Below are positions 45,015 to 60,000 of a stretch of 64,000 bases of DNA, one piece after another. Under the pieces are notes generated by a model. It saw only the letters and a program-made list of their open reading frames with translations, ran no database searches and had not been told where the DNA came from. Numbering within the stretch: position 1 is the stretch's first letter; the number at the start of each line of letters is the position of its first letter. The DNA is taken from positions 2,294,001-2,358,000 of the forward strand of contig NC_064447.1 in the NCBI RefSeq assembly GCF_023343835.1, read 5' to 3'. The stretch comes from Lagopus muta (Eukaryota; Chordata; Aves; Galliformes; Phasianidae). Position numbers and translations under genes: made by a program.

Positions 45015-48000
45015 CTGAAAGAGATCAAACAACGCGGTGTGTTGCAAACACAGGAAAACCCACCGGCACCGCAGGACAGCAGGGAACAGAAAGGCAGCGC
45101 CCGGTGCCCCCACGTATTTCCATACATGTGCATCTGAGCCCAGGAAGCCTGAGTTTCTGCAGGGAAGAAGCTGCTCCTGAGCCCCGAGCAGGAGCTGACT
45201 GCACAGAACCAGGCCCTGCTCGCAGAGCGGCTCCTTGCTGAGCACTCAGGCACAACGCAAACGGCCACAGCACGGCCATCTGCAGCAGCAACTGCTCAGA
45301 GTGCTCCTGCCAAGGCTCCAGTTCCCACAAAGCTCGTCACAAGGGCTGGTTTCCCTCAAATGCAATCGCCTGCTCAAGATTCTCTCAAAGCTCCTTCTCT
45401 ACCCTTAAACCCGGGGTCTCAAATCCCCACCGTCTCCCATGGGAGAGGAACCATCAGCAGACAATGAAACTTCAGCAGCCTGACAGCCAGCTGTACTGCC
45501 ATGATCCAAAGGGAGGTGGCAGCTCCCCTGGCTGCAGCCAGAACCCTCCAACATCTGGCTAGCAGCTGGAGCAAGGTTTTGGCAAGGACGTGTCCCACTA
45601 GCAAATGTCAGTCTACCCTTACGAAAGCTCCCCTGGGGAATATATCAGAGCTCTAACTCCCACGGAACAAGCAAGTTCAAGAGGTGAGATGGCAACTTTG
45701 CTGCCTACAGCAAAAAATCCAATGCTAGGGCATCACTGACTATGCCAGTGTTTGGTAGCACTCAGGAGCCCACAGCTGTCAGCCACCAGGCTCTGAGAGA
45801 AGCACTGCCCAGCCCAGCAATACCTGCACCCCCCTGCAGCACTCTCCCTCCTTACCCTGTCCATTTTGAAATTCCTGCCCAGCACATTCTTCTGGTTCGA
45901 GTCCACACCATCACAGCTGGCCAGGAACTCAGGGAGGAAGGCTGAGTAGAAGCCATCAAAGTCCACCGAGGCCATGTTGTAGGTGGCAATGCCAATCTCC
46001 TCCTGCAGCAGGTCGTGGGATTTGTGGACGAGCACCTGGAGCAGCACATTCACAAACTGGAACAGCATGGTTGTCCGAAAGATCTTCTGCACAGTGAGAG
46101 GAGAACACAGTCAGGCAGCTGCACAGCAGCAGGGAGCGCAGCGCTTTAGGAGTGAGAGCTCAGGTGGGCACATGGACATGGCTGCACTGGGCCACTGAAC
46201 CCCTGCAGTTTCTGAGCTATCAGCAAGCTCTACAAGCCCTTGTGAGCACAGATATTATTTTCCAGGCTGAGTCAGGCCAAGATCTCAAGTACCTGCTGCA
46301 AAATTACCTGTGAACTCGGTCACACTTATCTCATATCTCTGGTTCAAGTTTTAAACATTGGCGTTCAAGGAAACAGTATCAAGTGCCATTTAAACTCCCA
46401 AATTTTAGCCATGGGCTGTGTTCTAGAAAGCAGTCAGAGTTCCTAGGGAACCTGGTTGGCTGCCTGAATGTCTGGACAGGCAGCTGCTAACACGATGGCC
46501 TGCCCTTCAGGTGTGATCACAGATAGAAACCCAAAAGCTCTGCCTCCAAAAGCTAACTAGAAGGACGAGACCCTGGACTGCAACTCTCGTTCTTTGTGGC
46601 AGCAGCCACCAAATTTAATTAGAGCTTTTGGAGGATGGGTGCCACATGAGAGCGATGGGCAGCCACCTCACAGTCACCCAGCTAAACAGCAAGCAGCCTG
46701 CTGCTGGCCCACACGACAAGGATGGAGAGACTCCACCACTGTCTCACTTATGAACCAGTCAATCCACCAATTTCTGCTTTGGAAGACAAGTCGCCCTGTC
46801 ACTGTGTGTGTGCTCTGCTTTCCCTCATTGTCACAGCAGGACACAGACCAAGGCTGGAAGGAGCTGGGTGTCGGTGAGATGGCAGGGCCACTTTGACCAC
46901 CAATGTCCTCATCACAGCCACAGCAAACAAAGAGTGCAGTAAATAAGCCCCAAATCCTGACCTTCAGTTTCTCAGCCATCTGGAAGCCCGAAAGGCAGCC
47001 TTCCACTTTCACAAAGCCATTGCCAGCTCCCTTGGACTGGAAAGCTCTTGCCTTTCACAGCCTTTGTCTGGCAGCTGCCCACTGGTAAGCTCAGACTCAC
47101 CTTGTGGTACAGCTTCTGCTTGGTGTTCAGTGTCTCCAGGTAGAAGAGATTCTGCTTGAACAGGTGAATGTCGGGCTGCAGGAAGGACTGGCCAAATGCC
47201 TGCAAAGCAGAATCAAGGGGAGGGGATTGATACCACAATGAATATCAAAACTGACAGGCAGAACAATGTTTTCACCCCAACACCACACCGAGTCTGTTTA
47301 CAGATCTCCTGAAGCAATGCCATGATGTTGCATGCCAACAACTCAGCTTTTTGCCAACTGTGTTCAGGTGGGAGCAACAGGATCTCCTGGTGCCATGTGC
47401 CAGGAGAAGAAACCTCTGGCAGCTTCTGCTGCTTCTCAGTGAAACCCTTTTGTGAGTCTGCTGAAGTCAACCAGACTGGAGGGAATGAAGAAGCTTTAGT
47501 GGCCATGTGCTCCAATCCCTGCAGAGCAGTTTTCTAAGCTGGGTTTGTTGGGACCAGGTATCACCATGCATTGGAAAAGAACAAGAGGTGCTGAGCGTGG
47601 TTCCCCTGACAGTTCACTTGTAAAGGATACATCTGTTTCTCAGAGGTACCCAGAGTACCACGGTGAGCATGAATAAAGCCAGAAGGCACCCACTGCTCTT
47701 GCTCTTTATCTGCATCTAGAGGGCAAGGTGACTGGCAGATGTGGTTAAGATGCTACTGCACTAAGTTATAAGTTATGGGTGAGGATTGGGAGGCAGACCC
47801 AGGCACAGCAGATCCCCCAACAAGATCTGCTGGACCCCACTGAAGCAGTCTGGTATCCCTGCACAGGCTCTGGGATAAAGCACCTTTGTACAGATAGATG
47901 AACAGAAGCAGGCAGCAGAACTTTCGTGGTTGCTGCTCCAAGATATCACCAACAGAAGGTAATTCCTTTGCAAAAGCCATTTATTGTTAGATGGACAGAG

Positions 48001-51000
48001 ATGGCCCTGATCTGTGGAAACCAGCACGTGAACTACTAACACTCAACACAGATATTGGCTGCTCTGCCATGAACACTCACAGAACACTCAGCATTTGCAC
48101 CAAAGCAGCAGTGCCCAAGCAGCAAAACTGGCCCAGTGGTGCCAAACAGCCTGCAGCTGTTACTGAGACAACTCCATCAATGCTTCTCCCAAAACAAGAT
48201 GCTGAGGCAAGTGAGGAAACGTTAAGCTGTTACAGGAGAAAAAAAGAAGCCTGGGTAGCTCTGGACAGGGACAGCTCTGGTCTCCATTCACAATAATGCT
48301 AAAATACAGGAAGTCCAGAGAGGAGTATCAGCACAGTTCACATCATCCAGCACAAGAACTGCCTCTTTATGTGTCCACCAGAAGCTCCCCAGCCTCCATA
48401 AGCACTTCTGACAGGGCAGCTCTGCAGGGCCCTCCCTCTTGCAGTCTGACACATGGCCCTTGCTGCCCCCTGACTGCCACCTGCTCTTAGCTTCCAGAGC
48501 ACAGGGTGAGCATGCTGCTGTTTGCACTGCAAAAGGGCCCCACAGCAGGCAGGCTGCAACAGGCTGCTCATGAGGAGGCTGATTTTTTTTCTGTGTTTCT
48601 GTATAAAACCAGAGGACATCTTGGTTTCAGGAAACCTTTCCTGCACTGGCAATTTGTCCTAATGGAATCAAAGCAGAAGTAAACAGGACTGCACCAGTAA
48701 TATTTTAGGTCCAGACAAAGAATGTAGGTATGGAAAGGAATTAGCAGGAGTGAGAAAGGAGTGCTAAGTGAGGCACTGTGTGTTCTGCAAGCACATCAGC
48801 AAGATGTCTCCACAAATACTTTCATTTTTAGCAAGAAAACACACAAGACCTCACTCTGGACACTGCCTAATCCCCAGCAGCCACATCCAATGCCCTGCCA
48901 AAAGCAGCCACGTTCTGTTACAACAAGGGTTCTTACAGAACTGAAGTGGAGTTACCTGCATGATGGCACTGAACTGCGCTTCGTTCTCCATCTGCTCTTC
49001 TGCCACCCCCCTCTGGACACTGGCCAGAACACTGGATTTGAAGAAGTACCTCCAGTTGTGATGGAGGACTCGGAAAAGCAGCTCAAATAACTCTGCTTTC
49101 ACATCAGGAGATGAGCGCTAGGAGGGAAGAACAACAGCTCAGAAGAGGCTCCTGTGCAGGAATCCCACTTGTGCCCCCCTGGATCCCACTGCTGGCAGCA
49201 CCCTGCTCTGCCTGGTGGCCACCCAGGAGCACTGTGCAGCTGAGGTTCAAAACGAAGGATTTCCTTCTAAGAAGCTCAGCAGCTGCAGCATCACACCATC
49301 GTGCTAAGAACACATAATCCACTTTTCTTTCACCTCCTGCTCCATGTCTGTACTTTTAGCATCTTTGGCAATTCCTGACAAAATCCTCCACCCGCTCTGC
49401 TTCCAAACCCCCCCAGCTCTCCCCACACTGGACTGACACATACAGCTCCTGGAAAGCAAAGCCCTTCTTTGCTCCCACAGCCCCAGCAAGGCCTTCGCTT
49501 CCCCCCTCTGCGTTCACCTGGTGTGAGAGCAGTCCTACCTCTGCGATGATGGGGTACACCTGCTCCATGCACAGTGAGATGACACTGGGTAGAAAAGGCT
49601 TGAATACTTGGCCTGGTTCCTGCACCACCACTTGCAGAATTTTCAGGAACTTCTCCACCACCCGACAGCCAGTGCTCCCCTCATGGAGGATGCTCTCTGC
49701 CAGCTGCTCTCTGCAGTAACAAATGAAGCTGTTGGATGGGATCTTTCCCTGAGATCAGCATGCTTACCTACCAAATTTAAAGGGAAGCAGACAGTGTCTC
49801 TAAGCTTCCCCAGCTAATACAGCCCAAGCACATTAAGGGAGGTAGGTATTGCCTAAGGACTGACTGACACTTTTCCCTAACAGAAGCTTTAGGGACAACA
49901 GGGGTGCACAAAGGCACTGACTGTATAGCTAATGCCAGAGTCCAGTGTTCAGTATCACACACTTCCAAGACTGTCAATTCTCTGGGAAAGCTGAAATTGC
50001 ACATCAGGTACACAGGGCATCGTGCACAGACTGGGTCACTTCAGGCTTAGAAGCATTTTCCTTAAACTAAGCTCTGGACACAGAGGAAGAAGTGGAACAC
50101 TCTTTTCTTTTGGGACAGGGATGTGTTTGGTTAGCTGGCCAAGACAAATCATCGCCAGGGATAAGAAAAAAATAACCAGCACAAGACAATACCTGGTGAA
50201 CATATTTAGGAAAGTCTGTATGATCTGCTCAGTGAAAGGCACTCCCATCTGCACTCTCAGTCCTTGAAACAAAGTGAGGAAGAAGCTCAGCATCTCATCC
50301 GTCACATCTAAGGCAGAACAGGAGAGCAAAAAGAACATGTTAAGGCAATGTTCAAACACGTGAAGAAGTCTTCTATGTGATATCTGCTCCTCCTGTACAG
50401 GGAATTCCATTTATTCCTGAAAATTTAGCAGCAGCTTCACCATTAGAAATTGAAATCAATAGTTGGTCTTACAGGACTTGAAGATGGCTCAGACATTTCC
50501 AGGGACAAGCATGGTCAGCATCAACAACTCAGAACAAATAGAGCAGTACGAGGGCCCTGGGTCTGTCTGCCTACACAGACTGCTTGGAGAAAGCTCCTGC
50601 AATGGTCTGGGCTTCAGCAGCTCACTGCACTCATAGGGTTAGCAGGAAATATGAGGAAATCCACAACAGTTCTGTCCAACTTGAAGTGGCCAAGAGATAG
50701 AATCCAGCTTTTTTTCTTTTCTTTTCTTTTTTTTTTTAGGGGGGGGAGGATTTGACAAGATCAGCTGCACCGCAGCTAATTCACCATCAGCCCCAGCATG
50801 CTTTATTGAACAGCCATAGTAAGCTGCAACCACTCAGGTTCTGCTTCATGCAGCCTTTTATAGCCAACACAGAACAGGTGAGCAGCCTCACGCAACTGAG
50901 AGCAGCCATTCACTGGAGGCACAGCATCAGCTTGCTGCCTTGGATCCTTTCTGTCTTTGTTTTGGCTCCCCGCAGGCCCGTTTCACTGAGAAGATCCCAC

Positions 51001-54000
51001 CTGGCTCCAGTTTTTCTGGAATGCCTGACTTTTCACAAAGCTGCTGCAGCCCCAGGCAAGTGAGAGATGCAAAATGTAAGAGCTGGCCACACTGCCAAAC
51101 AGCAGTCCTGCTTACATTGACCCACAGAATGACTTGGGTTGGAAGAGACTTTAAAGACCATACAGTTTCAACCCCCCTTGCTATGGGCAGGGCTGCCATG
51201 CCATCAGATTGTCCAGGCCCCATTCATCATCTTGGGAGCCTGTCCTTTACAAGGATATTAAGAAAATATCATGACCACTACCATGCTTTGTTTTCAAGCT
51301 TTTGGAGACAATAAGTGACAAACACAGGCACGGTATTTTGAAGCTTTTTTTGTGCTCATGAAAAGCTCCATTTCTTTTCACTGCCTGAAAACAACACAGG
51401 GCATCTCCACCTCCACCAGGAAGCCTGACAAGTCTTGATGACCGTATCATAGACAACACCAGGTCTCCTTTTCCTCTTCTGAATCAGCCCACCCACCAGG
51501 ACAGACCTGCACTTCACAGCAAGCCCACACACCTCATGTGAACACCATGACCCTAGGCTGATGGGCTCTGGGTGTTACTGGGAGGTGACAAAGCTACTCA
51601 CAGCATTAAACCTGTCCTATGGTTATACCTGACTGATGAATGAAAGCTGGGAAGAGGGCTAGTGAGACCTGCACGGATTCTTGCAGCGACTGATAACAGA
51701 TCTGCCGAGACTTGGTGGATTCTCCAGAGATACTTTCTACAATGTCTTCTAAAACGCTGAGTGTCTGATGGATGATCACTTTGGCTGCAAAAAGAAGAGA
51801 GGTGATAATTCCTGCATATGTCAAAACTAGCCAAGGCAAAAAATGAAGAGAAGTTCTTGTAAGCAGTACCTAGAACAACAACACACAAGGCAGCACAAAC
51901 ATCAAGCCCAGGTTGGAGTCTGAAGCGTTTCTAAAGCGTGTTCACACGTTAAACATTTAAATAGGTTCAGCCAAGTAACAGTGGCAACTTGCATTCTTAA
52001 ATTATACAGGCTTACTGCCCTACAGATGCACTCAATGCTCGAGAACTAAGGTGCACAGTCTGAAGAAGCCATAGGACAGCATTATTTCCAACACAATACA
52101 GATAAAGAAAAAACTGTCAAGAAAACAGAAGCTTATTCTGATAGCAAAATATCCTGCAAATCTCTATTTGTGGAAGTAACAATTGGAGCGATACACAACC
52201 ACTAAATAAACTAACCCAGAAGTCAGAACTGACCCACGTGAGCAGGCTGACCCTCTTGTGAGGCTCAACCAACCCTCTCCAAGCTCCCTCACCCCACAGA
52301 GCTGACCAGCAAGTCAGTTTTGTCAGAAGCTGTGATGCTGTGTACTCATAAGCAAAGAATTCAAACAAACAAACAAACAAAAAGCCACAACAGAAAGATG
52401 ACAAGACACCCAAAAGCAGTCCCAAAACACACACAGCAGCTTCAAAAGCTGCCCTATACCCCATCATTTCAGGGCTCTCATCCTACACATACATACCCTC
52501 AGCAGTACTTCCCAAGGCTAGAAGAAATTCTTATTTTCCCCTTTAAGCTTCTTAAACCATAATCTTCATTAACACTGCCTCCAGTCAATGTTTCTAGTAC
52601 TACAACGTGGTGGTCCAGCCTCAGGTTGCTCAGCATCCCCAGTGCAATCAGTGCCATTCAAATTTGTACTACAAACTAGATCCCACTTTCCCTGAGCAAC
52701 TGAGGAAGACAGTACTTTGATGGAGCAGCTTGCAGCAGCCTGGGGTGAAAGCATCCCTTACAAAGCATAGAGGAAGTGTTCCTTACAAAAAAGAAACGAA
52801 TTGCTCCTTTCCTAGCCTTCCCACGTGCTGAACAGCTCTCAGCCAAAAGAATCACTGGACAGACAGCTCAACGACTCCCTCCAACAGTTTGCACTGCAAC
52901 TGCAGGAGGCCAGCACGCACTAAGGAACTGGGTACTTACTGTCCTCCAGCTGCACCTTCCTCTGTGGCAATATAGCACTGGATTTCAGTTGGCGATAGTC
53001 CCTCGTCAGGGCAGAGATGAGGCTGCTGTGGTTGGTGGAACGAACCGCCCACTGCTGCTCACTCTCTGGAAGATTTGGCCAAGGTAGCAACAATACATTT
53101 GATAGGGCTCTGCACACCAGCACCTGGGCCTGGAAGCAATGAAACATGGAAGTTTTCAGAGTTTGCTACTCACTCGTGCACAACCTTAGACTGACATTTT
53201 ATGGCTGCCCAAAGCAGCAGTGCTAACTATGCGAGGGAAGCCTTCAATAGCAGTTGTGTCCAAGTGACAACCAGCAGCTCTGCAAGGTGAGAGAGAAGCA
53301 AAGCCCCATGACTTCAGAGCTGGAGTCAGCTCTCATCTCTCTGTGCCCTTCTGTGCAACAAGAACTCCACATTCCTTATATCTCCAAAACAAAGACAATG
53401 CCAATTCTGTTGCTCTGCCTGGTTTAGACAGGAAGCACACGTTTGTACAGCACTTTGTACCTCCATGCTAGTGCCCAATGCAGTAGAATCCCCACCTCTG
53501 CTGTGGCTTTTCAGTAATTCTGTAATACATTCATTTGGAGTGAGGTATCTAGAATGCTAACAGAAGTTTCACCAACTCTTTCCATATGTCAGAATCCATA
53601 TGCCAGTACTGCAATGGCAGTGCACTCAGGGTCTGCGTCAGCAAGTGAGAAACGAGTAAGATGTAAGAGTTGCAACTGTGTATTTTTCCCTATACTGCAA
53701 CTTGAAATAGATAACTTTTGACAAACTGCCACTGTGATTCCTTGATGTGCACAGAGCTGAAGCACCTTATCAGGAAGCCGCTGGGCAGAAGTGTCTGTGA
53801 TTCTGTTGAACACCTTCTGCACTGCAGGGATGCTGATCAGGAACACTGGTCGCACCGTAGTGGCTAAGGAGACCAGCAGGTGGCACGCAGACAGCAGCAA
53901 CTTCTCCTGCACCTGGAACAGAGGGGGCACATGGTCAGGCTGCCCAGGACCACAAGGTGTGACACTTAGTGACAGACAGCACAGCGAGCTGCCATTACCA

Positions 54001-57000
54001 CGCTTCTGCAAGCAAAACAGTGCAAGGGCTTTTATCACCAGGGTGCTCACACACTGGAACAGGCTTCGTAGGGGTGGCTGATGCCCCATCCTGTCACTGG
54101 TCAAGAGGCATTTGGATGATGTCCTTAATGTCAGCTTTAACTTTTGGTTAATCCTGAAGAGGTCAGGCAGTTGGCCTTGATACCTTTGTAGGCCCCTTCT
54201 GACTAGAATCATTATAATACTGTGGAAAAGAGATTGCCCTGTTTTCAAGCCATGATATGCCTGTATGTTCCTTACTGTCACAATTCTGGCTGGGATGGAG
54301 TTAATTGCCTTCACAGGGGCTGTGTTTTGGACTCCTGATGAAAGCACACTGGTGTTATCACTTGTTGCAGAGCACTGCTTGCAGAGCCAAGAACTGCTGT
54401 GCTTCTCACACTGCTGTGCCAGTGAGGAGCTTGGGGTGCACATGAAGGGGCACAGCCAGGACAGCTGACCCAAAGGGGTGCTCCACACCACCACAGTGCT
54501 CTGCTCAGCACTAAAAGCTGAGGTAAAGAATGGAGGAATAGACCTCCCTCCAAAGCAGGGACTGAAAATGAACTCCTCGTTTCTCTTTGCTTGTACGTGC
54601 TTTACCTAGAAAACTACCTTTATCCAAACCCACAAGTTCTTGCACTTTTGCCTTCCAATTCTCCCCCCACCTCACCTGGGCAGTGAGCGAGCAGCCAGGT
54701 GATGCAGAGCTGCCTGCTGGGTACACTTATTTTTTGCATTAATTTAACCCATGGTGCTATTATCTCAGACTCAGCCTTGTAGGAGACGTGTTATGGCTCT
54801 GGAAGACATATCCAACTCTCTGATTCACACCTTGGGCCACGGCATGGTCTAGAGCATGCTGTTCAGCACCTGAGTCCAACTGCATCACCACGACAGCCTT
54901 GCACTCTCTGTGGACATGCAGTCCCAACCCCAGCCCAGCACTGAGGTGGATACCTTTGAACTGATGAGGGGTGTGATGGCCTCCAGAGCTGTGGAGACGA
55001 GAGAGATGAACTGCTCCGGGTTCTGCCGATGCACTTCACTGTAGAACTGTGCCAGCCAGTGTGAGTAGGCCTGCAGTGCAGCCAGGGACTGAGCGTGGCT
55101 GTGGGGAGAAAGCAACCATGAACGGACATAAAGCAAACACCACAGGATGGCCAGTGCCATGACACCCCAGCCTCAGTGCTCCTGTAATCAATTCCCATAT
55201 TCCCTAATCCCACAGCATGAGATTCACTTCACGTGCCCACTTCACTAGTGGAAAGACAGGGAAAATGCAATTGCCTTACAGAAGTGTTTGGGGCCAATGG
55301 CCACACAGCTGTCAGCCTAGACGAAACGTTGTCCAACTGCAGCTATCCTATCCTTGTGCTGCAGATCTTACTGAGAAGACTCTATGAACACTGATATTCC
55401 CTCCAAAAACACAGCTTCTCCTAGATGTACGTGTGCCCACCATAGCAGCGGCATTTGAGATCTCAGTCACCTGTGGCAGGCAGCTTCCAGGCCTGCACCA
55501 GATATCTCACCACACATCAGCTTGTCAGCAAGTCCAGGGGGTTTCCACCCAATGGGGAAACACAGAGAAACCTACTTTTAGCTGCAGGATGAAGGGGCTT
55601 TTGTGAATTAGCTCTTTGCCTTTATATCTTCTCTCTCCCATCCTTTGTGTATTTATTGGCTCTTTCTCATTCTTCCACTAACTGAAAACTGAAACATTCC
55701 AGTGATTATGTTACACGGCCTAAAAATTCTTCATCCTGGACCTGGATATGCAGAAGTGTGCTGTGACTGGATTCAGCCACCAAGCAGTGGTATTAAACCA
55801 ACAGGATAAAACGATAAGGTCAAACAACCAACTGGTGGGTTGCCTATAATTAGAGTTTATGATTATACTTTGGCAGAGAGCTATCTCATGTTTTTGAGGC
55901 AGGATGACTCTTTGGGGATCAGACAGGTGTCCTCCAAATATCTGGCAATGTACCTTTTTTAGCTTGGCACTAGAAAACAACACAATTTTCTCAAGGACAT
56001 TGGACCCAAGAGGAAAGGATGAACCCCTCTAACAGACAGGAGGAGCTTCCTGAGTTATTTTAAATCAGAAAGGGAAAACATCTTTGAAGAAATATCATCT
56101 GCATAAAGCTCACTGCCAGTAACTTGGGATTAGGAAAAATCCAGCCTAGTGTGGGTTTTAAGGGAGCTGCTATTCATACAAACTGAACAAGCATAACCTT
56201 AAATTGTGCTTGCAGGATGCCAGCTGGCAGTACCAGGTTTGTACAACACAGCCATTTACAATAGAAGGTCTTTAAAAGGCTGTTAGAGCAGTGTTCTATT
56301 ACCAGTGGCATCAAGATTTCACACTTAATGTCAGCCTCTGGACTGAAGGCACTCATTTGTTTCAGAAATGGCCTGCACTGCTGGAAGGCATACATTTGTT
56401 TTGGAAGCCAAGGACTTGAAACTTTCTACTGAGAGAAACATTTTTACTTGAGCAATAAATTTGACTCAGGCAGCACAGAATCCATAAGCCTCAAACGACA
56501 TACCAGTCATTTCTTAAAATATCCCAGCTGTACATTTATTTTACCATCTAATCACACTGCAGGTGAGCCAAGCCTTCACAGCCATCGGTGCACACTGGCT
56601 TTTAGAGCTGATACAATGATCACAAGTACGTTTTTCTTCAAATATCAATTGGAGGCAACAGTGGTTCACACCACTGACAACAGCCTTGACCTTGAGCAGC
56701 CAGTGCCCTTGGTTAGCTAAAAATCAGCTTGCAGAACGTTTGCCAAACAAGTGGTTAGAGTAGATGTAGGAGACCCAAAGCTGCCTCCGCCCCACACAGG
56801 TACCACATCTGTACGTAATGATTTGAATCGTGTATCTCATACTCACACATCAATCAGGTCAGGTTTCAATACAGATGGTACTGCAGTTTCGATGTTGTAC
56901 AGTTTAATCTGGGATCCGTACAGCGTTACTTTCACCAACCTGCAAATATACGAGGACATGGTAGAGCAGCAGGACTGCAAGGTGGATTTACACGTGTGCA

Positions 57001-60000
57001 AACCAACCTGCTCATCTTATCTGAACACAGCTCTTGACAAGCCTGTGTCAATATTTAGCTAGTATGTAGATTAGATGTAGACTATTTCCTTGCTTGTAAT
57101 AAGGTGGAACAAGTAGGATGTTCCTGCATGGAGGTGAAACAATAAAGGCAGCTGTGTACAGCCCTGAATTTGAAACTATACACTAAGTTTTGTGGAGGGA
57201 AAGAATCAAATATCTGCTTTCTAGCTTCCACAGATCTGTTATGGAAAGAGACTTTGGTGACTTAGCTAGCAGAGACATAACTGAAGCAATCACAGAATTG
57301 TTTAGGTTGGAAAAAGATCTAGAATGTCAAGTCCAACCATCACTTGACCTATTGAGTTCCATCGCTAAATCATCTTCCTCTCTGCCACCAGACTCCACAT
57401 CCCATTTCTTTACATCACAAGTGCAGATTCTGGAAAACAAGTACCTTTCTAATGACTGATTTAATCCCTGCTACCAGTTATTTCTCTGGTTGAAGGTTAA
57501 AAAAGACAACTGGGAAACTTAGCACCAATGAATGTAACACTTAAGGTACTAACCACTCGACTCTTCATGTCTCAACTTAATCGTACCAAGGGGAGGCAGA
57601 AGGAAACCTTGGCTTTCACATTCACTGCCGTGGTAATAATTGTCCCACGGATGATGAAGGGACAGCAAACTCTCCCTTCCTTTCTTACCTCTCCACCACT
57701 GTGAGAGCATCATTAAACCTGGCAGCAAACATATCCCCAGTGAAGTACTCTGCTAAACGACCAACAGCCTGCAGCAAGGAGCTCAGGTCCCTCAGGGAGC
57801 AGTGCAAACGACGGCAGTCGTTCTCTGCAGTGATGTTCAGTCTGTGACCTGAAATGACGTTTTGGTTTGTTAGAAGTGAACCCAAAGACACACATGTACG
57901 TGTTCACTTGTGCCAACAGGCGCCGAGTACGAGCCTGGCAGCCTGAAAATTCATACTCCAAAAAGCATTTAACCTTGTGACTAATAAACACAGCTCTTTG
58001 CAATGGGAAACCTAATTACAAAGCGACAGGAAATGCTCAGTTTATTCTAATTACATTACAAGCATTCTTGTGAAATTAGCTCGGCAGTGGGTCACAGTTC
58101 AACACTGAGCTCTGTCCAAGTGACTGAAATACTCTAACTGGGAAAGACGAATTCTGCTGCTCTGATGGCCACTGTTCACATTTCTCTTCAAATGCTGAAA
58201 GGGATGTTACAAGCAATTCCAGCCTTTTGCACGTTTGTTTTCCTTTATTTGGTATTAACATCCATATAAACAAGAACTTTTTGGTCATCTGCTGACATCA
58301 GACAAGCAGAGCCAGCTCCACAGAGGCTATTAGCAGACTCCCTCTGCTGGCCAAGCTGCAACAGATGTTCTGGCAGCACAGGCATACTTGGGGCAAGAAT
58401 GCATTTGCTTCTAATTTGAAATGTGGTTACGTACTTTCCTATTTCTCAATCGCAAGAAAAATACAGATAAGCAGACTTCCAAGTCTTATTGCCTCGTGTG
58501 ACTTTCCTGCTGCTCAGTCACATACACCTGTTCCCCAAATATCCCAAAAATGTCACTAAAAATGTCACCACGTTCTGCAGCAACAACTGTTTTTCTTGCC
58601 ACTGCCCATCTCATCTCATCTTGCTCATCATTTCAGCAACAAGCTTCAATCTCTTATGTACCATCAGAAAAGTGTCACCCAGATCTGTACGGCCCTCTGA
58701 GCTACTTCTCCTGGCAGCTTCTGACATAAACAAACCCCATGCACTACCACTTAACTGAGGATGTCTTAAGTGATCTTAGGACTGGAAGTACTTTGGAATA
58801 ACAATTTCAGGTCTGAAACAGAACACAGAGGAAGCAATACCAAAGCAGGTTTACAGTGTTTTGCAGCCAGCTACGCAGAGAGTGAGGAGATGTACTGGGC
58901 AGTGGTTACATGGTTACCTGTCCCTGATGTGACCACGAACTGCTGGAGTCCCAGATACACTTCCAGGTTATCCTGCAGAACTGGAAACTAGAAAGGACAA
59001 GAAATCAGCGTGACTCGGGGGCTTGGCAGGCAGTTAACTCAAACACCACAGTCTGCTAGAGAACAGTTTTCCTACTTCCCAATGCCTTCAAAAAGATGGT
59101 TGGACAGAAGGCATGTTTCCACGTTCTGGGCTGATTCTGCAGCTTATGTCTTGACAGCTGCCATCAAAACAATGAAGATCATCACCCTGATGGTCTGTGG
59201 CAGCTCTCCTTTTCCCACAGAGACTGACAACCAGTGTAAAAAGACAGCAGCTTGACAAGTTGAAGGGGTGGCACAGGAGGAATATACAGATGGATATAAC
59301 CCAGCCCAGAGCAGGGGTCCACAGCCAAGGAAAAGGCAGAGCCTGGGGCAGAGCACAGGAAGCCTGCACTGCATCTGCCAGGCACAGAAGCATCAGCTTC
59401 TCAGAAATGCAGCTACCAAAGTAATATTCCACTGAAGAAGCAGAGCTCAGTGCCTCTAACAGAATACAGAAGGGAAACACCATGGCCACTTGTTGCCAAG
59501 CTGCACACTGCAGCAAGAACAGCTGAAGCCCCACAGGGAAAACAGCTAAGGGAACAAACAACAGTCGTCATGCATCCTGGCCTGGGAACACAGAGCAGTA
59601 ACCTAAATCCATCTTTCAGGACTGACAGCAAATATGGCTGCTTCTATCAATACTGCAGCTGAGCAACAGGTTATGCTAACATTTGAAACATAGACCTGGA
59701 AGCTTTCTAATCAGCATTCAGCAGTCACTGTACTTCAGTGGTATGTATTAAGGGGTTATTTGCCTTGTGCTAAATCACACAGTAACCTTCTCCTTGTAGA
59801 TACTCCACCTCAAAAAATATTTTCCAACACTTTGGCATAATTCTGTTTATTTTCCACTGGCACAGTCACCATATTGAAGGAGGCTGGATTTATGGAAGTT
59901 CGTTCATCCTTCAGCAGAAGGAACTGCAGCCTTTCATTCCCCAGCATGGGACAGCAGAGCAGCAGCTGCTGCACGCTGTGTCAGTTGCTTGCTCCTGATG

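Larger units (their letters stand above)
45015..48955. other. XPO6 terminal introns (between exons at 45856 and 47101)
   Basis: The three introns here (45015-45855, 46087-47100, 47200-48955) show no dispersed repeat I can name and no extra coding segment. The remaining bases are the exons listed separately. Confidence 0.7.
49118..53765. other. XPO6 middle introns
   Basis: The introns between the exons listed here contain a T-rich tract (50709-50740), an inverted CR1 fragment (about 51119-51235) and a CAAA repeat (52362-52381). Nothing else was recognised. Confidence 0.7.
55099..58917. other. XPO6 introns, 55099-58917
   Basis: Three introns, more AT-rich than the left half of the window. They contain a CR1-like inverted tail at about 57290-57420. 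No other feature was recognised. Confidence 0.65.

Noticed and set aside
53589-54494. 301-codon minus-strand open frame around an XPO6 exon
   Set aside because: Homology to exportin-6 is confined to 53766-53912 with splice sites on both sides. The flanks are intron, including a CR1 fragment.
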